From: Candidatus Pantoea deserta
GTDB taxonomy: Bacteria; Pseudomonadota; Gammaproteobacteria; Enterobacterales; Enterobacteriaceae
Assembly: GCF_003813865.1 (NCBI RefSeq)
Contig: NZ_RMVG01000016.1
Coordinates: 60,012 to 124,011, forward strand
DNA: 64,000 nt
Reading direction: 5' to 3'
Each line of letters begins with the position of its first letter. The stretch's first letter is position 1. Position numbers and translations under genes: made by a program. Under the pieces are notes generated by a model. That model ran no database searches, had not been told where the DNA came from, and saw only the letters and a list, made by a program, of their open reading frames with translations. Below are positions 52,604-62,303 of this stretch, piece by piece.

Positions 52604-53107
52604 TCAGAGAAAACGGCGCTCAATATCACGCCAGTTATCAACGCGCGAGTAGCCCGTTTCCTGCTGATTCTGCGCAGTGGTAAACAAGATGCTTTCACCG
52701 GCAAACTGTGAAAAATGCTGTACGTCGGTATCAATCAGATAGTCAGCGTTCAGGATCCCTTTGCTGCCGCAGCAGATGATATTCATCGGGCTGATACAGG
52801 GGAAGTTCGCTTTGAGCCATTCCAGCTTCGCGGTCAGCGAGCGGGGAAACTCTACGGCGGTGGTGGTGATAAAAATCTCATACTCCTGCGCCAGGCGTTC
52901 AATAACGCGCTGCGCATCGGGCTGAGCCGGGAGTCCGGCATAAAAGCTCTCTTCACCGATCAGCTCTTCTATCTCAGCAAACAGCGTAGCGCGCGTCTGC
53001 TGCGGTTGCGTTCCCGCAGGCTGGTTAGGCTGTGAAGCCGGGGTAGTGGTTAATTTGTGGTTCAAGTCGATAATGACTTCATCCATCTCAATGGCGATAC
53101 GTTTCAT
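52604..53107 (-). CDS. HAD-type 5'-deoxynucleotidase homologue (NT5C family) with Glu in place of the nucleophile
   Basis: Protein of 167 aa beginning MKRIAIEMDEVIIDLNHK. The NT5C family uses DxDxV with the first Asp as nucleophile; here residue 7 is Glu (EMD). The later motifs (ITTTAVEFPRS, CCGSKGILNADYLIDTD) are recognisable. A Pro/Gln/Thr-rich insert (ASQPNQPAGTQPQQT) follows motif I. It may be inactive or have a changed activity. GAGGGA precedes the ATG at 53107; a further in-frame start at 53122 is less likely. Confidence 0.75.
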   Translation of the reverse strand: MKRIAIEMDEVIIDLNHKLTTTPASQPNQPAGTQPQQTRATLFAEIEELIGEESFYAGLPAQPDAQRVIERLAQEYEIFITTTAVEFPRSLTAKLEWLKANFPCISPMNIICCGSKGILNADYLIDTDVQHFSQFAGESILFTTAQNQQETGYSRVDNWRDIERRFL

Positions 53108-53247
53108 GTTTTCCCTCGTCAATCATAAAACCAGGGCAGCAAGAATATCAGCCGCACGGCTTCGCTTGTAGCATTTGTGTAAACCACGGTAAAACGGGTT
53201 AAAAAATAAACCAGTGAGGAACAGCACAAGCAGAGGAAAAAGAGGGT

Positions 53248-53272
53248 GAAAATGCCGCCATGACGGCGGCAT
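53248..53272 (-). terminator. Rho-independent terminator of fucO
   Basis: On the minus strand ATGCCGCC, loop GTCAT, GGCGGCAT is followed by TTTTC, directly after the fucO stop. Confidence 0.8.
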
Positions 53273-53278
53273 AAAGCA

Positions 53279-54427
53279 TCAGCTTTGCAGATAAAGCGTC
53301 TTAATGTCTTCCAGAGTGGCTTCCCGCGGATTTCCGCCGGTACAAACGTCGTCGAGCGCGGCCTGCGCCAGGGCAGGAATATCGTCAACCTTCAGCCCGA
53401 CGTCGCGCAGCGAGGCCGGAATGCCGACATCGCGGCACAGCTGTTTTACCGCGTCCACGGCGGCGCGCCGCGCCTGTGGCAGCGACATAGACTCAACGTC
53501 GTTTACCCCCATCGCTCGCGCTATCTCCCGATACTTCTCGCCGGTGTAATCCGCGTTCCAGGCCATAACGGTGGGCAACAGAATGGCATTGGCGACGCCG
53601 TGCGGCACATTGTAAAACGCGCCCAGCGGATGCGCCATGCCATGCACCAGACCCAGACCCACGTTAGAAAATCCCATTCCGGCAACATACTGACCGAGCG
53701 CCATCTGCTCAACCGCCTGCATCTCTCCTTTAACCGAGTCGCGCAGTGACTGACTGATAATCTTGATGGCGTTCAGATGCAGCATATCGGTCAGGGTCCA
53801 TGCGCCACGGGTAATGTAACCTTCAATCGCATGCGTCAGAGCGTCAATGCCGGTCGCGGCCTTGAGTGCCGGCGGCATGCTGGCCATCATTTCCGCGTCG
53901 ATGATTGCTACTTCAGGAATATCGTGCGGGTCGATGCAGACAAACTTCCGACGCCTCTCTTCATCGGTGATCACATAGTTAATGGTGACTTCTGCGGCGG
54001 TCCCCGCCGTGGTTGGGATGGCGATCAGCGTGACGCTGGGGTTGCGCGTCGGCGCAAACCCTTCAAGGCTACGCACGTCCTCAAATTCCGGATTATTAAT
54101 GATGATGCCGATCGCTTTACTGGTGTCCTGCGGCGAACCGCCGCCAATCGCTATCAGATAGTCGGCTTCAGCCTGCTTAAAGACTGCCACGCCGCGCTGC
54201 ACCACGGCAATGGTCGGATTAGGCACCACCTCATCATACAGCGCCCAGTGAAGCTGATGGGCGTCCAGAATATCGGTCACGCGCTTCACCGCGCCAGCCG
54301 CCACCAGCGCCTTGTCGGTTACGATCAGCGCTTTGGTCAGGCCGCGTCGCTGCACCTCCTCCGGCAGGTGACGAATGGCGCCAGCGCCGAAAAAAGCGGT
54401 CTCATTCAGAATCATACGTTGTGTCAT
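53279..54427 (-). CDS. fucO: Lactaldehyde reductase (1,2-propanediol oxidoreductase)
   Basis: Iron-dependent group III alcohol dehydrogenase of 382 aa. It reduces L-lactaldehyde to 1,2-propanediol with NADH. The match to E. coli FucO is close throughout: IGGGSPQDTSKAIGI, TTAGTAAEVTINYVITDEE, the iron-binding His in ALTHAIEGYI and GLVHGMAHPLGAFYNVPHG. AAGGATGTGACT precedes the ATG. No other fucose or rhamnose gene is near. Confidence 0.92.
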   Translation of the reverse strand: MTQRMILNETAFFGAGAIRHLPEEVQRRGLTKALIVTDKALVAAGAVKRVTDILDAHQLHWALYDEVVPNPTIAVVQRGVAVFKQAEADYLIAIGGGSPQDTSKAIGIIINNPEFEDVRSLEGFAPTRNPSVTLIAIPTTAGTAAEVTINYVITDEERRRKFVCIDPHDIPEVAIIDAEMMASMPPALKAATGIDALTHAIEGYITRGAWTLTDMLHLNAIKIISQSLRDSVKGEMQAVEQMALGQYVAGMGFSNVGLGLVHGMAHPLGAFYNVPHGVANAILLPTVMAWNADYTGEKYREIARAMGVNDVESMSLPQARRAAVDAVKQLCRDVGIPASLRDVGLKVDDIPALAQAALDDVCTGGNPREATLEDIKTLYLQS

Positions 54428-54660
54428 AGTCACATCCTTGATTAGCAAAATTCCCATTACCATCCCGCGTATTGCCGCTGCGGTTCTGTCGGGCAGGTCA
54501 CATTACTGACCGCAGACAATTGACTGAAATCAAGAGATTAGCGGTTAACCGCCTGTGAGCGCGGATGGCGAGAAACAGAGAAAGCCATTCCTGCCAGGCA
54601 AGTTTCTCAGCCTCTGTTAGCCTCAAGAGGAGCATCAGGCTTTCACAAACGGAGGAAATA

Positions 54661-55695
54661 ATGGCAAAACCGCAAAATCAGGGCTGGAAACTGGCCTCGC
54701 GTCCGCATGGTAAACCGGTGCAGGAGAACTTTGAATTTGGCGAATTGCCTTTACCGTCGCTGAATGAAGGGGATCTGCTACTGCGCACCGTTTATCTGTC
54801 ACTCGATCCCTACATGCGCGGGCGCATGAGCGATGCGAAATCCTATGCCGAGCCGGTCAAACTGGGTGAGGTAATGGTCGGCGGCACGGTAAGTCGAGTC
54901 GTAGAGTCACGCCATGCTGATTTCCAGCCTGGCGACTGGATACTGTCGAACGGCGGCTGGCAGACTTATTCTGTTGCGCCTGCCTCTGAGGTGAGAAAGC
55001 TGGGCAACGATCTGTCGAATCCTTCCTGGGCGCTGGGCGTGCTGGGTATGCCAGGTTTTACCGCCTATATGGGATTACTGGATATCGGCGCGCCGCAGCC
55101 AGGCGAAACCCTTGTGGTCGCCGCCGCCACCGGTCCGGTGGGGGCAACGGTCGGCCAGATTGGCAAGAAAAAGGGCTGTCGCGTCATTGGCATTGCAGGC
55201 GGCGAAGAGAAGTGTCGTCATGCCGTAGAGGTGCTGGGCTTTGACCTCTGCCTGGATCATTATCAGGACGATCTGGCGCAACAGCTGGAAAAAGCCTGCC
55301 CGGACGGTATCGACATCTATTATGAGAACGTCGGCGGTAAAGTCTTTGATGCCGTACTGCCGCTGCTTAATACCAAAGCGCGCATTCCGGTTTGCGGCCT
55401 CGTTTCCGGCTATAGCGCTACCGATCTGCCGGACGGGCCGGATCGGCTGTCGCTGCTGATGGCGACCATTCTGAAAAAACGCCTGCGGGTGCAGGGATTT
55501 ATTATCTTCAACGACTACGGTCATCGCTATCAGGAATTCTTAGACGTAATGGCGCCGTGGGTAGAGAAAGGGGAAATTCGCTATCGCGAACACGTCGTTG
55601 ACGGGCTGCAAAATGCGCCGAAGGCGTTCTTCGCGATGCTGGAAGGGAAAAATTTCGGTAAAACCGTGGTACGCGTGGCGCAGGACGACGCCTGA
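54661..55695 (+). CDS. curA: NADPH-dependent reductase CurA
   Basis: Zinc-free medium-chain reductase of 344 aa, matching E. coli CurA (YncB), which reduces curcumin and related enones with NADPH. Landmarks are SLDPYMRGRMSD, the NADP fold VVAAATGPVGATVGQIGKKK and IYYENVGGKVFDAVLPLLN. GGAGGAAATA lies before the ATG at 54661; the frame is open upstream to 54565 without a ribosome site. Confidence 0.9.
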   Translation: MAKPQNQGWKLASRPHGKPVQENFEFGELPLPSLNEGDLLLRTVYLSLDPYMRGRMSDAKSYAEPVKLGEVMVGGTVSRVVESRHADFQPGDWILSNGGWQTYSVAPASEVRKLGNDLSNPSWALGVLGMPGFTAYMGLLDIGAPQPGETLVVAAATGPVGATVGQIGKKKGCRVIGIAGGEEKCRHAVEVLGFDLCLDHYQDDLAQQLEKACPDGIDIYYENVGGKVFDAVLPLLNTKARIPVCGLVSGYSATDLPDGPDRLSLLMATILKKRLRVQGFIIFNDYGHRYQEFLDVMAPWVEKGEIRYREHVVDGLQNAPKAFFAMLEGKNFGKTVVRVAQDDA

Positions 55696-55701
55696 GGATG
55701 A

Positions 55702-55727
55702 ACTGTCCCGCCCGCTGGCGGGACAGT
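55702..55727. terminator. Bidirectional hairpin between curA and the PRISE gene
   Basis: Perfect 11-bp arms ACTGTCCCGCC and GGCGGGACAGT around a four-base loop, in the 34-bp gap between two convergent genes. Confidence 0.7.
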
Positions 55728-55729
55728 GA

Positions 55730-56797
55730 TTATGCCGGGATCAGTTTTTCCTGTTTGAGACGATCGAACAGCGCGAAAAGATCGTCGCGCGTGCTGTGAT
55801 AGCCAGTAAAGCCCGCTTTACGGCTCTTGCTCATATCCGTAAATACCTCCATCGGGCGGCCTAAGTCTGCATCGGTGTGCCACCAGGAGACCAGTCGATG
55901 AATATCCTGCTCGCGTAGCTGATAATGCTGCGCCACCGCTCGCCACTGCGCTTCTGCGTCAGTCATGCGCTGCTCCAGCGGCTGAATTTCTTCCGGCAGC
56001 GGCTGCGCCTCAATACCAAAGTAAGCGGCGATTTCACCCCACATCCATTTCCAGCGGAACACATCGCCGTTAACGGTGTTGAAGTCTTGATTCTGCGCGC
56101 CGGGCGCGCGCGTTGCCCACTCCAGCTGCTCTGCCACCAGCGAGGCGCTGCTCATATCAGTGATGCCATGCCACTGCGCCGCCGAACCAGGGAAAATAAA
56201 CGGCAGATTGTGGAATTTGCACAGAGATGCATAGACCGCCAGGGTTTGCCCCATGTTCATCGCATTGCCCAGCGCGTAGCCGATTACGGTGTGGGGGCGA
56301 TGCACGCTCCACTGGTAGCCATATTTTTCTGCCCCGGCGAAAAGCTCATCTTCCTGCGCGTAGTAGAAGTTATCCACCGGCTGTCGTCCCTGCTCTTCAC
56401 GAAACGGCGTCAATGGCACCGCGCCTTTGCCATAGGCGTCAAACGGACCCAGATAGTGCTTAAGACCGGTCACCAGCGCAACGTGACTGCCGCGCAGCCG
56501 ATCGCCCAGCGCCTCGATAACGTTGCGCACCATCGCGCCGTTAACGCGGATATTCTCTTTCTCTGTCTCCTGACGCGCCCAGACGCTAAAAAACAGCGCA
56601 TCGGGCTGAATCGCTTTCAGCGCGTCGTTAACCGATTCTGCGGAGGTCAGGTCGGCGTTAAGCGCATGACAGCCTTGCGGCACGGGCGTACGGCCGCGTG
56701 ACAGACCATAAACTTCCCAGCCATCCGCCAGCAGACGCTCAGCCGTTGCGGTTCCGATGACGCCACTGATCCCGGCGATAAGGGCTTTCTTTGACAT
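55730..56797 (-). CDS. PRISE-type SDR reductase (progesterone 5-beta-reductase-like)
   Basis: Protein of 355 aa. The NADP fold starts ALIAGISGVIGTATAERLLA, and the later motifs FFSVWARQETEKENIRVNGA, VALVTGLKHYLGPFDAYGKG and NFYYAQEDELF give the Tyr/Lys arrangement of PRISE enzymes. These reduce the activated C=C bond of enones. It sits next to CurA, another enone reductase. Confidence 0.87.
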   Translation of the reverse strand: MSKKALIAGISGVIGTATAERLLADGWEVYGLSRGRTPVPQGCHALNADLTSAESVNDALKAIQPDALFFSVWARQETEKENIRVNGAMVRNVIEALGDRLRGSHVALVTGLKHYLGPFDAYGKGAVPLTPFREEQGRQPVDNFYYAQEDELFAGAEKYGYQWSVHRPHTVIGYALGNAMNMGQTLAVYASLCKFHNLPFIFPGSAAQWHGITDMSSASLVAEQLEWATRAPGAQNQDFNTVNGDVFRWKWMWGEIAAYFGIEAQPLPEEIQPLEQRMTDAEAQWRAVAQHYQLREQDIHRLVSWWHTDADLGRPMEVFTDMSKSRKAGFTGYHSTRDDLFALFDRLKQEKLIPA

Positions 56798-57032
56798 GCA
56801 GTACTCCCTTTAGTGTTGGCGTTGTCGCAAAAGGGGAGTGTAGACGCTGTTTGCAAGGTAAGCTTAACGCGAGAGGAAATCAGGCCGTTTACAACAAAGA
56901 AATTTACAGGCGGCCCGACTGCTTATTCCAGAAATAATTTATGCGATAAATTACCTGTATCCCTGATGCAGGCGGCGCGTTTTTTATCAAAAGACAACAT
57001 AACGCTTTTTTATAACAGGAAGTCTCTCAGAA

Positions 57033-57129
57033 GAAAAAACCTGACCATAAAGGTCAGGTCGCTAAAATAGCAAACACCAGGGAGTGACCCTTGTTCAGAC
57101 GGAAGGCATAGAACTTCCGCAAATTGAAC
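57033..57129 (-). ncRNA. Candidate small RNA with own promoter and terminator
   Basis: On the minus strand a promoter (TTGAAA at 57158-57163, 16-bp spacer, TAAGAT at 57136-57141) is followed by a hairpin (GTTCA/TGAAC outer and CGGAAG/CTTCCG inner arms) and then an unpaired part. Next comes TATTTTAG and a terminator stem ACCTGACC/GGTCAGGT with TTTTTT. A U-rich tract before a terminator is typical of Hfq-bound RNAs such as Spot 42. The predicted length is about 97 nt. A 22-codon TTG frame (RKFYAFRLNKGHSLVFAILA) also fits inside, without a ribosome site. Confidence 0.5.
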
Positions 57130-57163
57130 GCGCTAATCTTACTTTTATTTAATTTCTTTTCAA

Positions 57164-57579
57164 TAGGGTGAGGGGCGTTATTTAATGATATAAAAATGAA
57201 AAAATAGCTGATCGAAGCCATGAAATTATTTTAAGGAAAAATTCAAGTAGTTGATTTTTGTGATAAAAAATTAAACTTACCTACGGACTTAATAGATGGA
57301 GATGGAGAGGTAATAACCTTTTCGGCAACATCAATGATCATTTGGTTATAAAATTGTTTGACAAAAAAATTGTGGCGGGGTAAATCTGTTTTAAATGCTA
57401 AGGTGAATTATTAATAATGCAATATTATATGCGAAGAATTGATGGGTGACTATTCCCCCGCCTGTTTCTCATCAGTCGCTGTTATCCTGTCAGGTTACTT
57501 AACTTACAGAACCCGCAGAGGTTCGGCACGAAATAGTTTTCTGGTTCTATTCGGTGCCGGGGCAGTTTATCTCTCTGAT
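57164..57579. other. AT-rich gap before lhr
   Basis: No gene seen. A long hairpin at 57524-57559 (CGGCACGAAATAG against CTATTCGGTGCCG, 11 of 13 pairs) lies just past the lhr stop. A TTGACA at about 57358 has no convincing -10. Confidence 0.5.
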
Positions 57580-60500
57580 TCATCCATACCAGCTATATCC
57601 TTTTGGCTCGCGTGAAAATCCGACGCGACGAAGCGCATCAATTAGCGGCGACTGGCCTGCGGGTTTGCCATCAATGGTTTCCAGCGTAAACCCAGAGGCT
57701 CTTTCGCGCCGCAGCGCGCCCGCCAGCGCGGCGACAGCGCCCCGCTGCCAGTCCGCCTCACCATAACTCAGCAGCTCTTTGCCGCCTTGCGCCAGATAAA
57801 GCGCCAGCTGTCCATGGCAAATCACGATCAGCGCGCCGCTACGACGGGCCGGGCGCGTCGTAGCGGGATGGGCCGGCCAGCGCAGGGTCTGGCCAAAGGG
57901 ATTCGCCGGATCGATGGCCGAGAGCGCGACGGCCTGAGGATCCTGTCCGGTACGCTCAGCCAGAATGCGCAGCCGCTCAATGGTCGCCTGCTCGGCGAAC
58001 TGCGCGCCGCCAAGTCCGCTGATAAAGCGCCCGCGCAGTACCCGTCCCGCGTCTTCCAGCCCACGCATAACGGGTTGCAGCGCCGGAAAGCCGCCAGGCA
58101 CCTGCTCCGCGATGGCCGCACTGCGCGTCACCACGCCCCAGCGATCCAGCATATTCTCGGCAATGGATAACGCCAGTTGGGCGGATGGGACCCCGGAACG
58201 GGTAAGGCGCGACCAGCGACCAGGCAGCGCTGGCGTGACGGTACGCCCCAGAGTCAGGCTGACGCGTCCGCGCCGGGTACGCAGTGAACGCGTCGGCCTG
58301 GCGCGCGCGCTGTGCGTCATGCTGGTCAGCTGGCGCAGCGCCGCCCAGGTATCCGACGTGACGTATCCTGCCCACGCCAGTTCCCACAGAGCCGTATGAA
58401 TTTGCGCCTCGTCAACCTCAGGTAACCGCTCTGAGACAGACGCGGCGATCTGATGGGCAAACCACGCGCCGCCCCGATCCAGCAGCGCAAGCAGGGTTTC
58501 ATGCAGCGGCGTCAGACGCAGCGCCTCGCTGCCCGATGACAGCGGAAGCAGGGTTTCGGCAACATAGTCCCTAAGATGCAGCGACACCAGACCGTCATTG
58601 TGGCCGAGTGCGCGTTCGCCAGCCCAGAGCGCCTCGCCTGCGGAAAGCAGTTCGTCCAGCATGGCGGGCTGATAGTCATAAACGCGCGCGGGGAAAATCT
58701 GCGTTTGCCAGATCGACGCGGGCAGCGCCAGCCCGGCAAGCTGCTCGATAACGCGGGCTACGCCGTCGACGCCCTCATAGCTTCCCTGCGCCGCCTCGCC
58801 GATCACTCCCTGCCGCTCAAGTAGCAGCGAGACCCAGGCCTGGGGCGGAACGGGTTTCGTTGCCTCTCGCGCCGCCTGTAGCGAGTGAATGCGCAGGCGT
58901 TTAAACACCTCCTCGCTGACCCACTGCGCGTGCCACATGGAAGCGTCCCCGGCGACGGAGAGTCCGAAATCGCCCTTCAGCAGTTTGCCCTGTTCGCGCA
59001 ATCGCTCCAGCCCGGCGCTGACCACCGCCGGGCCGAGTCCGAAATGGCGCGCTATCTGGTCGGTGGTAAAAGGGGTATGGGTGCGCGCATAGCGGCTAAG
59101 CAGATCGCGCAGCGGATCGGCAACCGGCTGTAAAAAGGCAGCAGGAATGCTGTCAGGTAGCGCGACGCCCAGCCCGTCGCGCAGGCGCGCCGCATCTTCT
59201 ATGGCCGCCCAGCGTTGCTCGCCCGCAAGGGTAACGTTGATGACGCGATGGGCCTGGGCCAGCGCCAGCGCCGCCGCGTGCGCATCGCCGCGAAAGCGCG
59301 CCGCCAGCGCTTCTGTGCTCAGCGGTCCTGTTTCACGAAGCAGATCGGCGACGCCCTCTTTATCGCCGATCTGATAGCGGGGCGCGCGCCGTTGCAGCTC
59401 TTCGCCTACCTGAAATACCACATCGGCGTCGAGCAGGTCGCGCATATTGACCTGGCCAAGCAGTTCGCTGAGTAAGCCGCTGTCGAGCGCCAGCAGCGAG
59501 GCGCGCCGTTCCGCCTGCGGCGCATCGGTGGCGTAAATAAATTCAGCGACATAGCCAAACAGCAGCGGAGCGGCCAGCGGCGACGGTACTTCGGTGGTGA
59601 CTTCCGCAAACTGCACGCTGCCATGTTGAATGCGCTGCATCAGCTGATGCAGCGCGGGCAGGTCGTAAACATCCTGAAGACATTCGCGCGCGGTTTCGAT
59701 CAGGATGGGAAAATCGGGATAGTCGCGCGCCACCGCCAGCAGCTCTCCGGCGCGCAGTCGCTGCTGCCACAGCGGAGAACGCTTGCCGGGCGTGCGGCGC
59801 GGCAGCAGCAACGCTCGCGCCGCGCACTCGCGAAAGCGCGCGGCAAACAGAGCAGACTGTGCGGTGGCCTCGATGACAACGCGTTGCAGGGTGTCGGCGT
59901 CGAACTGAAAAAGCTCTGCGCCGGGCACACGCCCCTCAGTATCGGGGAAACGCGCAACGATGCCGTCATCGCTGGCCACGATGGCTGGCTCCAGCCCCAT
60001 ACGGCGACGAATGCGTTCGGCGACCGCCAGCGCCCAGGGCGCATGCACGCGCTGTCCCCAGGGGGAGTGCAGGATCACGCGCCAGTCGCCATTTTCATCG
60101 CGGCAGCGCTCGATCAACAGCGTGCGGTCAGTGGGCACCCGGCCTGTGGCCTCGCGCTGTTCCACCAGCAGGGTGCGAATATTGTGCTGCGCATTGCTGT
60201 CCATCCAGTGCGGATCCTGCACGCTCTCCGCTTCGGCCTCGCGCAGGAAGCGGCCAATGCGTTCGCCCAGCAGCGCGGATCTGCCCAGCCCTTCGCCGCG
60301 CCAGAAAGGCAGCCGGGCCGAGCGCCCAGGCGCAGGCACCACAACCACCTGATCGTGCGTAATCTGCTGGATACGCCATGAAGTGGCGCCCAGGGTAATA
60401 ATGTCGTTTACCCGCGACTCATACACCATCTCTTCATCCAGCTCGCCTACGCGGCGCGATCCGGCCTGTTCCTCTCCCTCCGGCAGCATGACGCTGAATG

Positions 60501-62139
60501 AGCCGCGATCGGGAATGGTGCCGCCGCTGGTGACAGCCAGATGCTGCGCGCCGGGACGCGCGCTGAGCAGGTTTGCTTCACGGTCCCATATCAGGCGCGG
60601 CCGCAGCTGAGCAAAGTCATCGGCCGGATATTTGCCTGCCAGCATATCCAGCGTGGCGTCAAACAGACTACGCGGCAGGGTGCGAAAGGGATCGGCGCGC
60701 CGCACGGTAGCGAACCATGTTTCCACGGAAAGAGGCTCCATCGCGACGGCGGCGACCGTTTGCTGCGCCAGCACGTCGAGCGGATTATGCGGTGGGGCGA
60801 CAGGTTCCAGTTCGCCGTTCAGCATGCACTGCACGGTAACGGCGGCATCGATCAGATCGCGACGCGTGCGCGGAAAGACGATACCGCTGGAGATGCCCCC
60901 GACCTGGTGGCTGGCGCGCCCGACGCGCTGAAGCGCACTGGCAACCGACAGCGGCGCGCCGACCTGAATCACTAAGTCCACCGTGCCCATATCAATACCC
61001 AGCTCAAGACTGGAGGTCGCCACAACGCAGCGCAGCGCGCCGGATTTTAAGGCGTCTTCGATCTCTCGGCGCTGCTCTTTCGACACGGAGCCGTGATGGG
61101 AGCGGGCAAGGGCAAGCGGCACATCCTCGCTGCGCCTCGTCGTGCCGCCGCTAAAGGAGCCAAAGGCCTGAGCAGGCTCCGCCGCCTTCCATTCCGTATT
61201 AAAATCAGCGGCGTAGCGCTCGTTAAGGCGCGCGGTCAGTTTTTCCGCCAGGCCACGAGAGTTGACGAAAATCAGGGTGGTGCGCCGGGCCAGCACCGCC
61301 TCCAGAATGCGCTGCTCGATATGCGGCCAGATAGAGCCGGACGCGCCGCTGTTATCGCTACTCGCTATATCGGTCATATCCTCAACCGGCACGCTAACCT
61401 GCATCGCCAGCGCGCGATGTGCGGCGGGGTTAACAATCACCGTCTCCTGCACGCCGCCGAGAAACTGCGCGACGCGCTCAACGGGGCGCACGGTAGCAGA
61501 CAGTCCGATACGCTGCGCCGGCTGCGGCAGCAGGCAATCAAGCCTTTCCAGGCTGAGCGCCAGCTGCGAGCCGCGTTTACTGCCCGCAACCGCATGAACC
61601 TCATCCAGAATCAGCGTAGTCACGCCGCGCAGGGCTTCGCGGGCGCGTGACGTCAGCATCAGAAACAGCGACTCTGGCGTGGTGATAAGAATATCCGGCG
61701 GCGTCCGCTGAAGCGCGGCGCGTTCAGCGCGGGTGGTATCCCCTGAACGCATGCCGACCGTTAAGGTAATAGCCGGTTCGCCGCCCTGGCGTCGCTGCTG
61801 GCAAACTCCTTCCAGCGGCAGCCGCAAATTGCGCTGAACATCCGCCGCCAGCGCCTTGACCGGTGAAATATAGAGGATGCGCGTGCGGGTCGCCCTGTCC
61901 GGCGAGTCCTGCTGTTCACGTTCGCGAAACAGCGCGTCGATAGCGTGCAGAAAGGCCGCCAGGGTTTTGCCTGAACCCGTAGGCGCGATAACTAACGCAT
62001 GTTTGCCGCTGGCGATGGCGTCCCATGCCGCCAGCTGTACCGGAGTAGGGGCAGCGAACGTCGTTTTGAACCAGCGCTGGGTTGCAGGGGCAAAGCGTGT
62101 CAGAGAGATAGCCGTAGCGGACATAGAAAATAACATCAA
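57580..62139 (-). CDS. lhr: Large ATP-dependent helicase Lhr
   Basis: Superfamily 2 helicase of about 1519 aa, close in length to E. coli Lhr (1538). The helicase core shows APTGSGKTLAAFLHAI, LDEVHAVAGSKRG, GLSATVRPV, TTLIFVNSRG and QRVGRASHQVGG. The winged-helix region and the long C-terminal domain are also present. Lhr moves 3'-5' on DNA, and the C-terminal half of the E. coli protein has been linked to uracil-DNA glycosylase activity. Starts at TTG 62139, ATG 62136 or ATG 62124 are possible; none has a strong ribosome site. Confidence 0.92.
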   Translation of the reverse strand: MMLFSMSATAISLTRFAPATQRWFKTTFAAPTPVQLAAWDAIASGKHALVIAPTGSGKTLAAFLHAIDALFREREQQDSPDRATRTRILYISPVKALAADVQRNLRLPLEGVCQQRRQGGEPAITLTVGMRSGDTTRAERAALQRTPPDILITTPESLFLMLTSRAREALRGVTTLILDEVHAVAGSKRGSQLALSLERLDCLLPQPAQRIGLSATVRPVERVAQFLGGVQETVIVNPAAHRALAMQVSVPVEDMTDIASSDNSGASGSIWPHIEQRILEAVLARRTTLIFVNSRGLAEKLTARLNERYAADFNTEWKAAEPAQAFGSFSGGTTRRSEDVPLALARSHHGSVSKEQRREIEDALKSGALRCVVATSSLELGIDMGTVDLVIQVGAPLSVASALQRVGRASHQVGGISSGIVFPRTRRDLIDAAVTVQCMLNGELEPVAPPHNPLDVLAQQTVAAVAMEPLSVETWFATVRRADPFRTLPRSLFDATLDMLAGKYPADDFAQLRPRLIWDREANLLSARPGAQHLAVTSGGTIPDRGSFSVMLPEGEEQAGSRRVGELDEEMVYESRVNDIITLGATSWRIQQITHDQVVVVPAPGRSARLPFWRGEGLGRSALLGERIGRFLREAEAESVQDPHWMDSNAQHNIRTLLVEQREATGRVPTDRTLLIERCRDENGDWRVILHSPWGQRVHAPWALAVAERIRRRMGLEPAIVASDDGIVARFPDTEGRVPGAELFQFDADTLQRVVIEATAQSALFAARFRECAARALLLPRRTPGKRSPLWQQRLRAGELLAVARDYPDFPILIETARECLQDVYDLPALHQLMQRIQHGSVQFAEVTTEVPSPLAAPLLFGYVAEFIYATDAPQAERRASLLALDSGLLSELLGQVNMRDLLDADVVFQVGEELQRRAPRYQIGDKEGVADLLRETGPLSTEALAARFRGDAHAAALALAQAHRVINVTLAGEQRWAAIEDAARLRDGLGVALPDSIPAAFLQPVADPLRDLLSRYARTHTPFTTDQIARHFGLGPAVVSAGLERLREQGKLLKGDFGLSVAGDASMWHAQWVSEEVFKRLRIHSLQAAREATKPVPPQAWVSLLLERQGVIGEAAQGSYEGVDGVARVIEQLAGLALPASIWQTQIFPARVYDYQPAMLDELLSAGEALWAGERALGHNDGLVSLHLRDYVAETLLPLSSGSEALRLTPLHETLLALLDRGGAWFAHQIAASVSERLPEVDEAQIHTALWELAWAGYVTSDTWAALRQLTSMTHSARARPTRSLRTRRGRVSLTLGRTVTPALPGRWSRLTRSGVPSAQLALSIAENMLDRWGVVTRSAAIAEQVPGGFPALQPVMRGLEDAGRVLRGRFISGLGGAQFAEQATIERLRILAERTGQDPQAVALSAIDPANPFGQTLRWPAHPATTRPARRSGALIVICHGQLALYLAQGGKELLSYGEADWQRGAVAALAGALRRERASGFTLETIDGKPAGQSPLIDALRRVGFSREPKGYSWYG

Positions 62140-62303
62140 CGTGTTTGTCGGGAATGCCTAAGCGTAGACGCTGAAGCCGGGTGTTGCGCATGGGACAGAG
62201 TGCGACCGCCGCGTCTCTGCTGCTCTTTATTCTCTGTTGGCAGGCCGGTTGCGTTTATCTCTTCCATACTCAGGTTCCAGACATTCAAACGGAGACAGAC
62301 GTT

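Noticed and set aside
53119..53278. Hydrophobic frame (IFTLFFLCLCCSSLVYFL) downstream of fucO
   Set aside because: It has no start with ribosome site outside fucO and crosses the fucO terminator; the hydrophobicity comes from T-rich DNA.
57350..57400. TTGACA promoter on the plus strand before lhr
   Set aside because: The -10 at 17 bp is poor (TAAATC) and no plus-strand gene follows.
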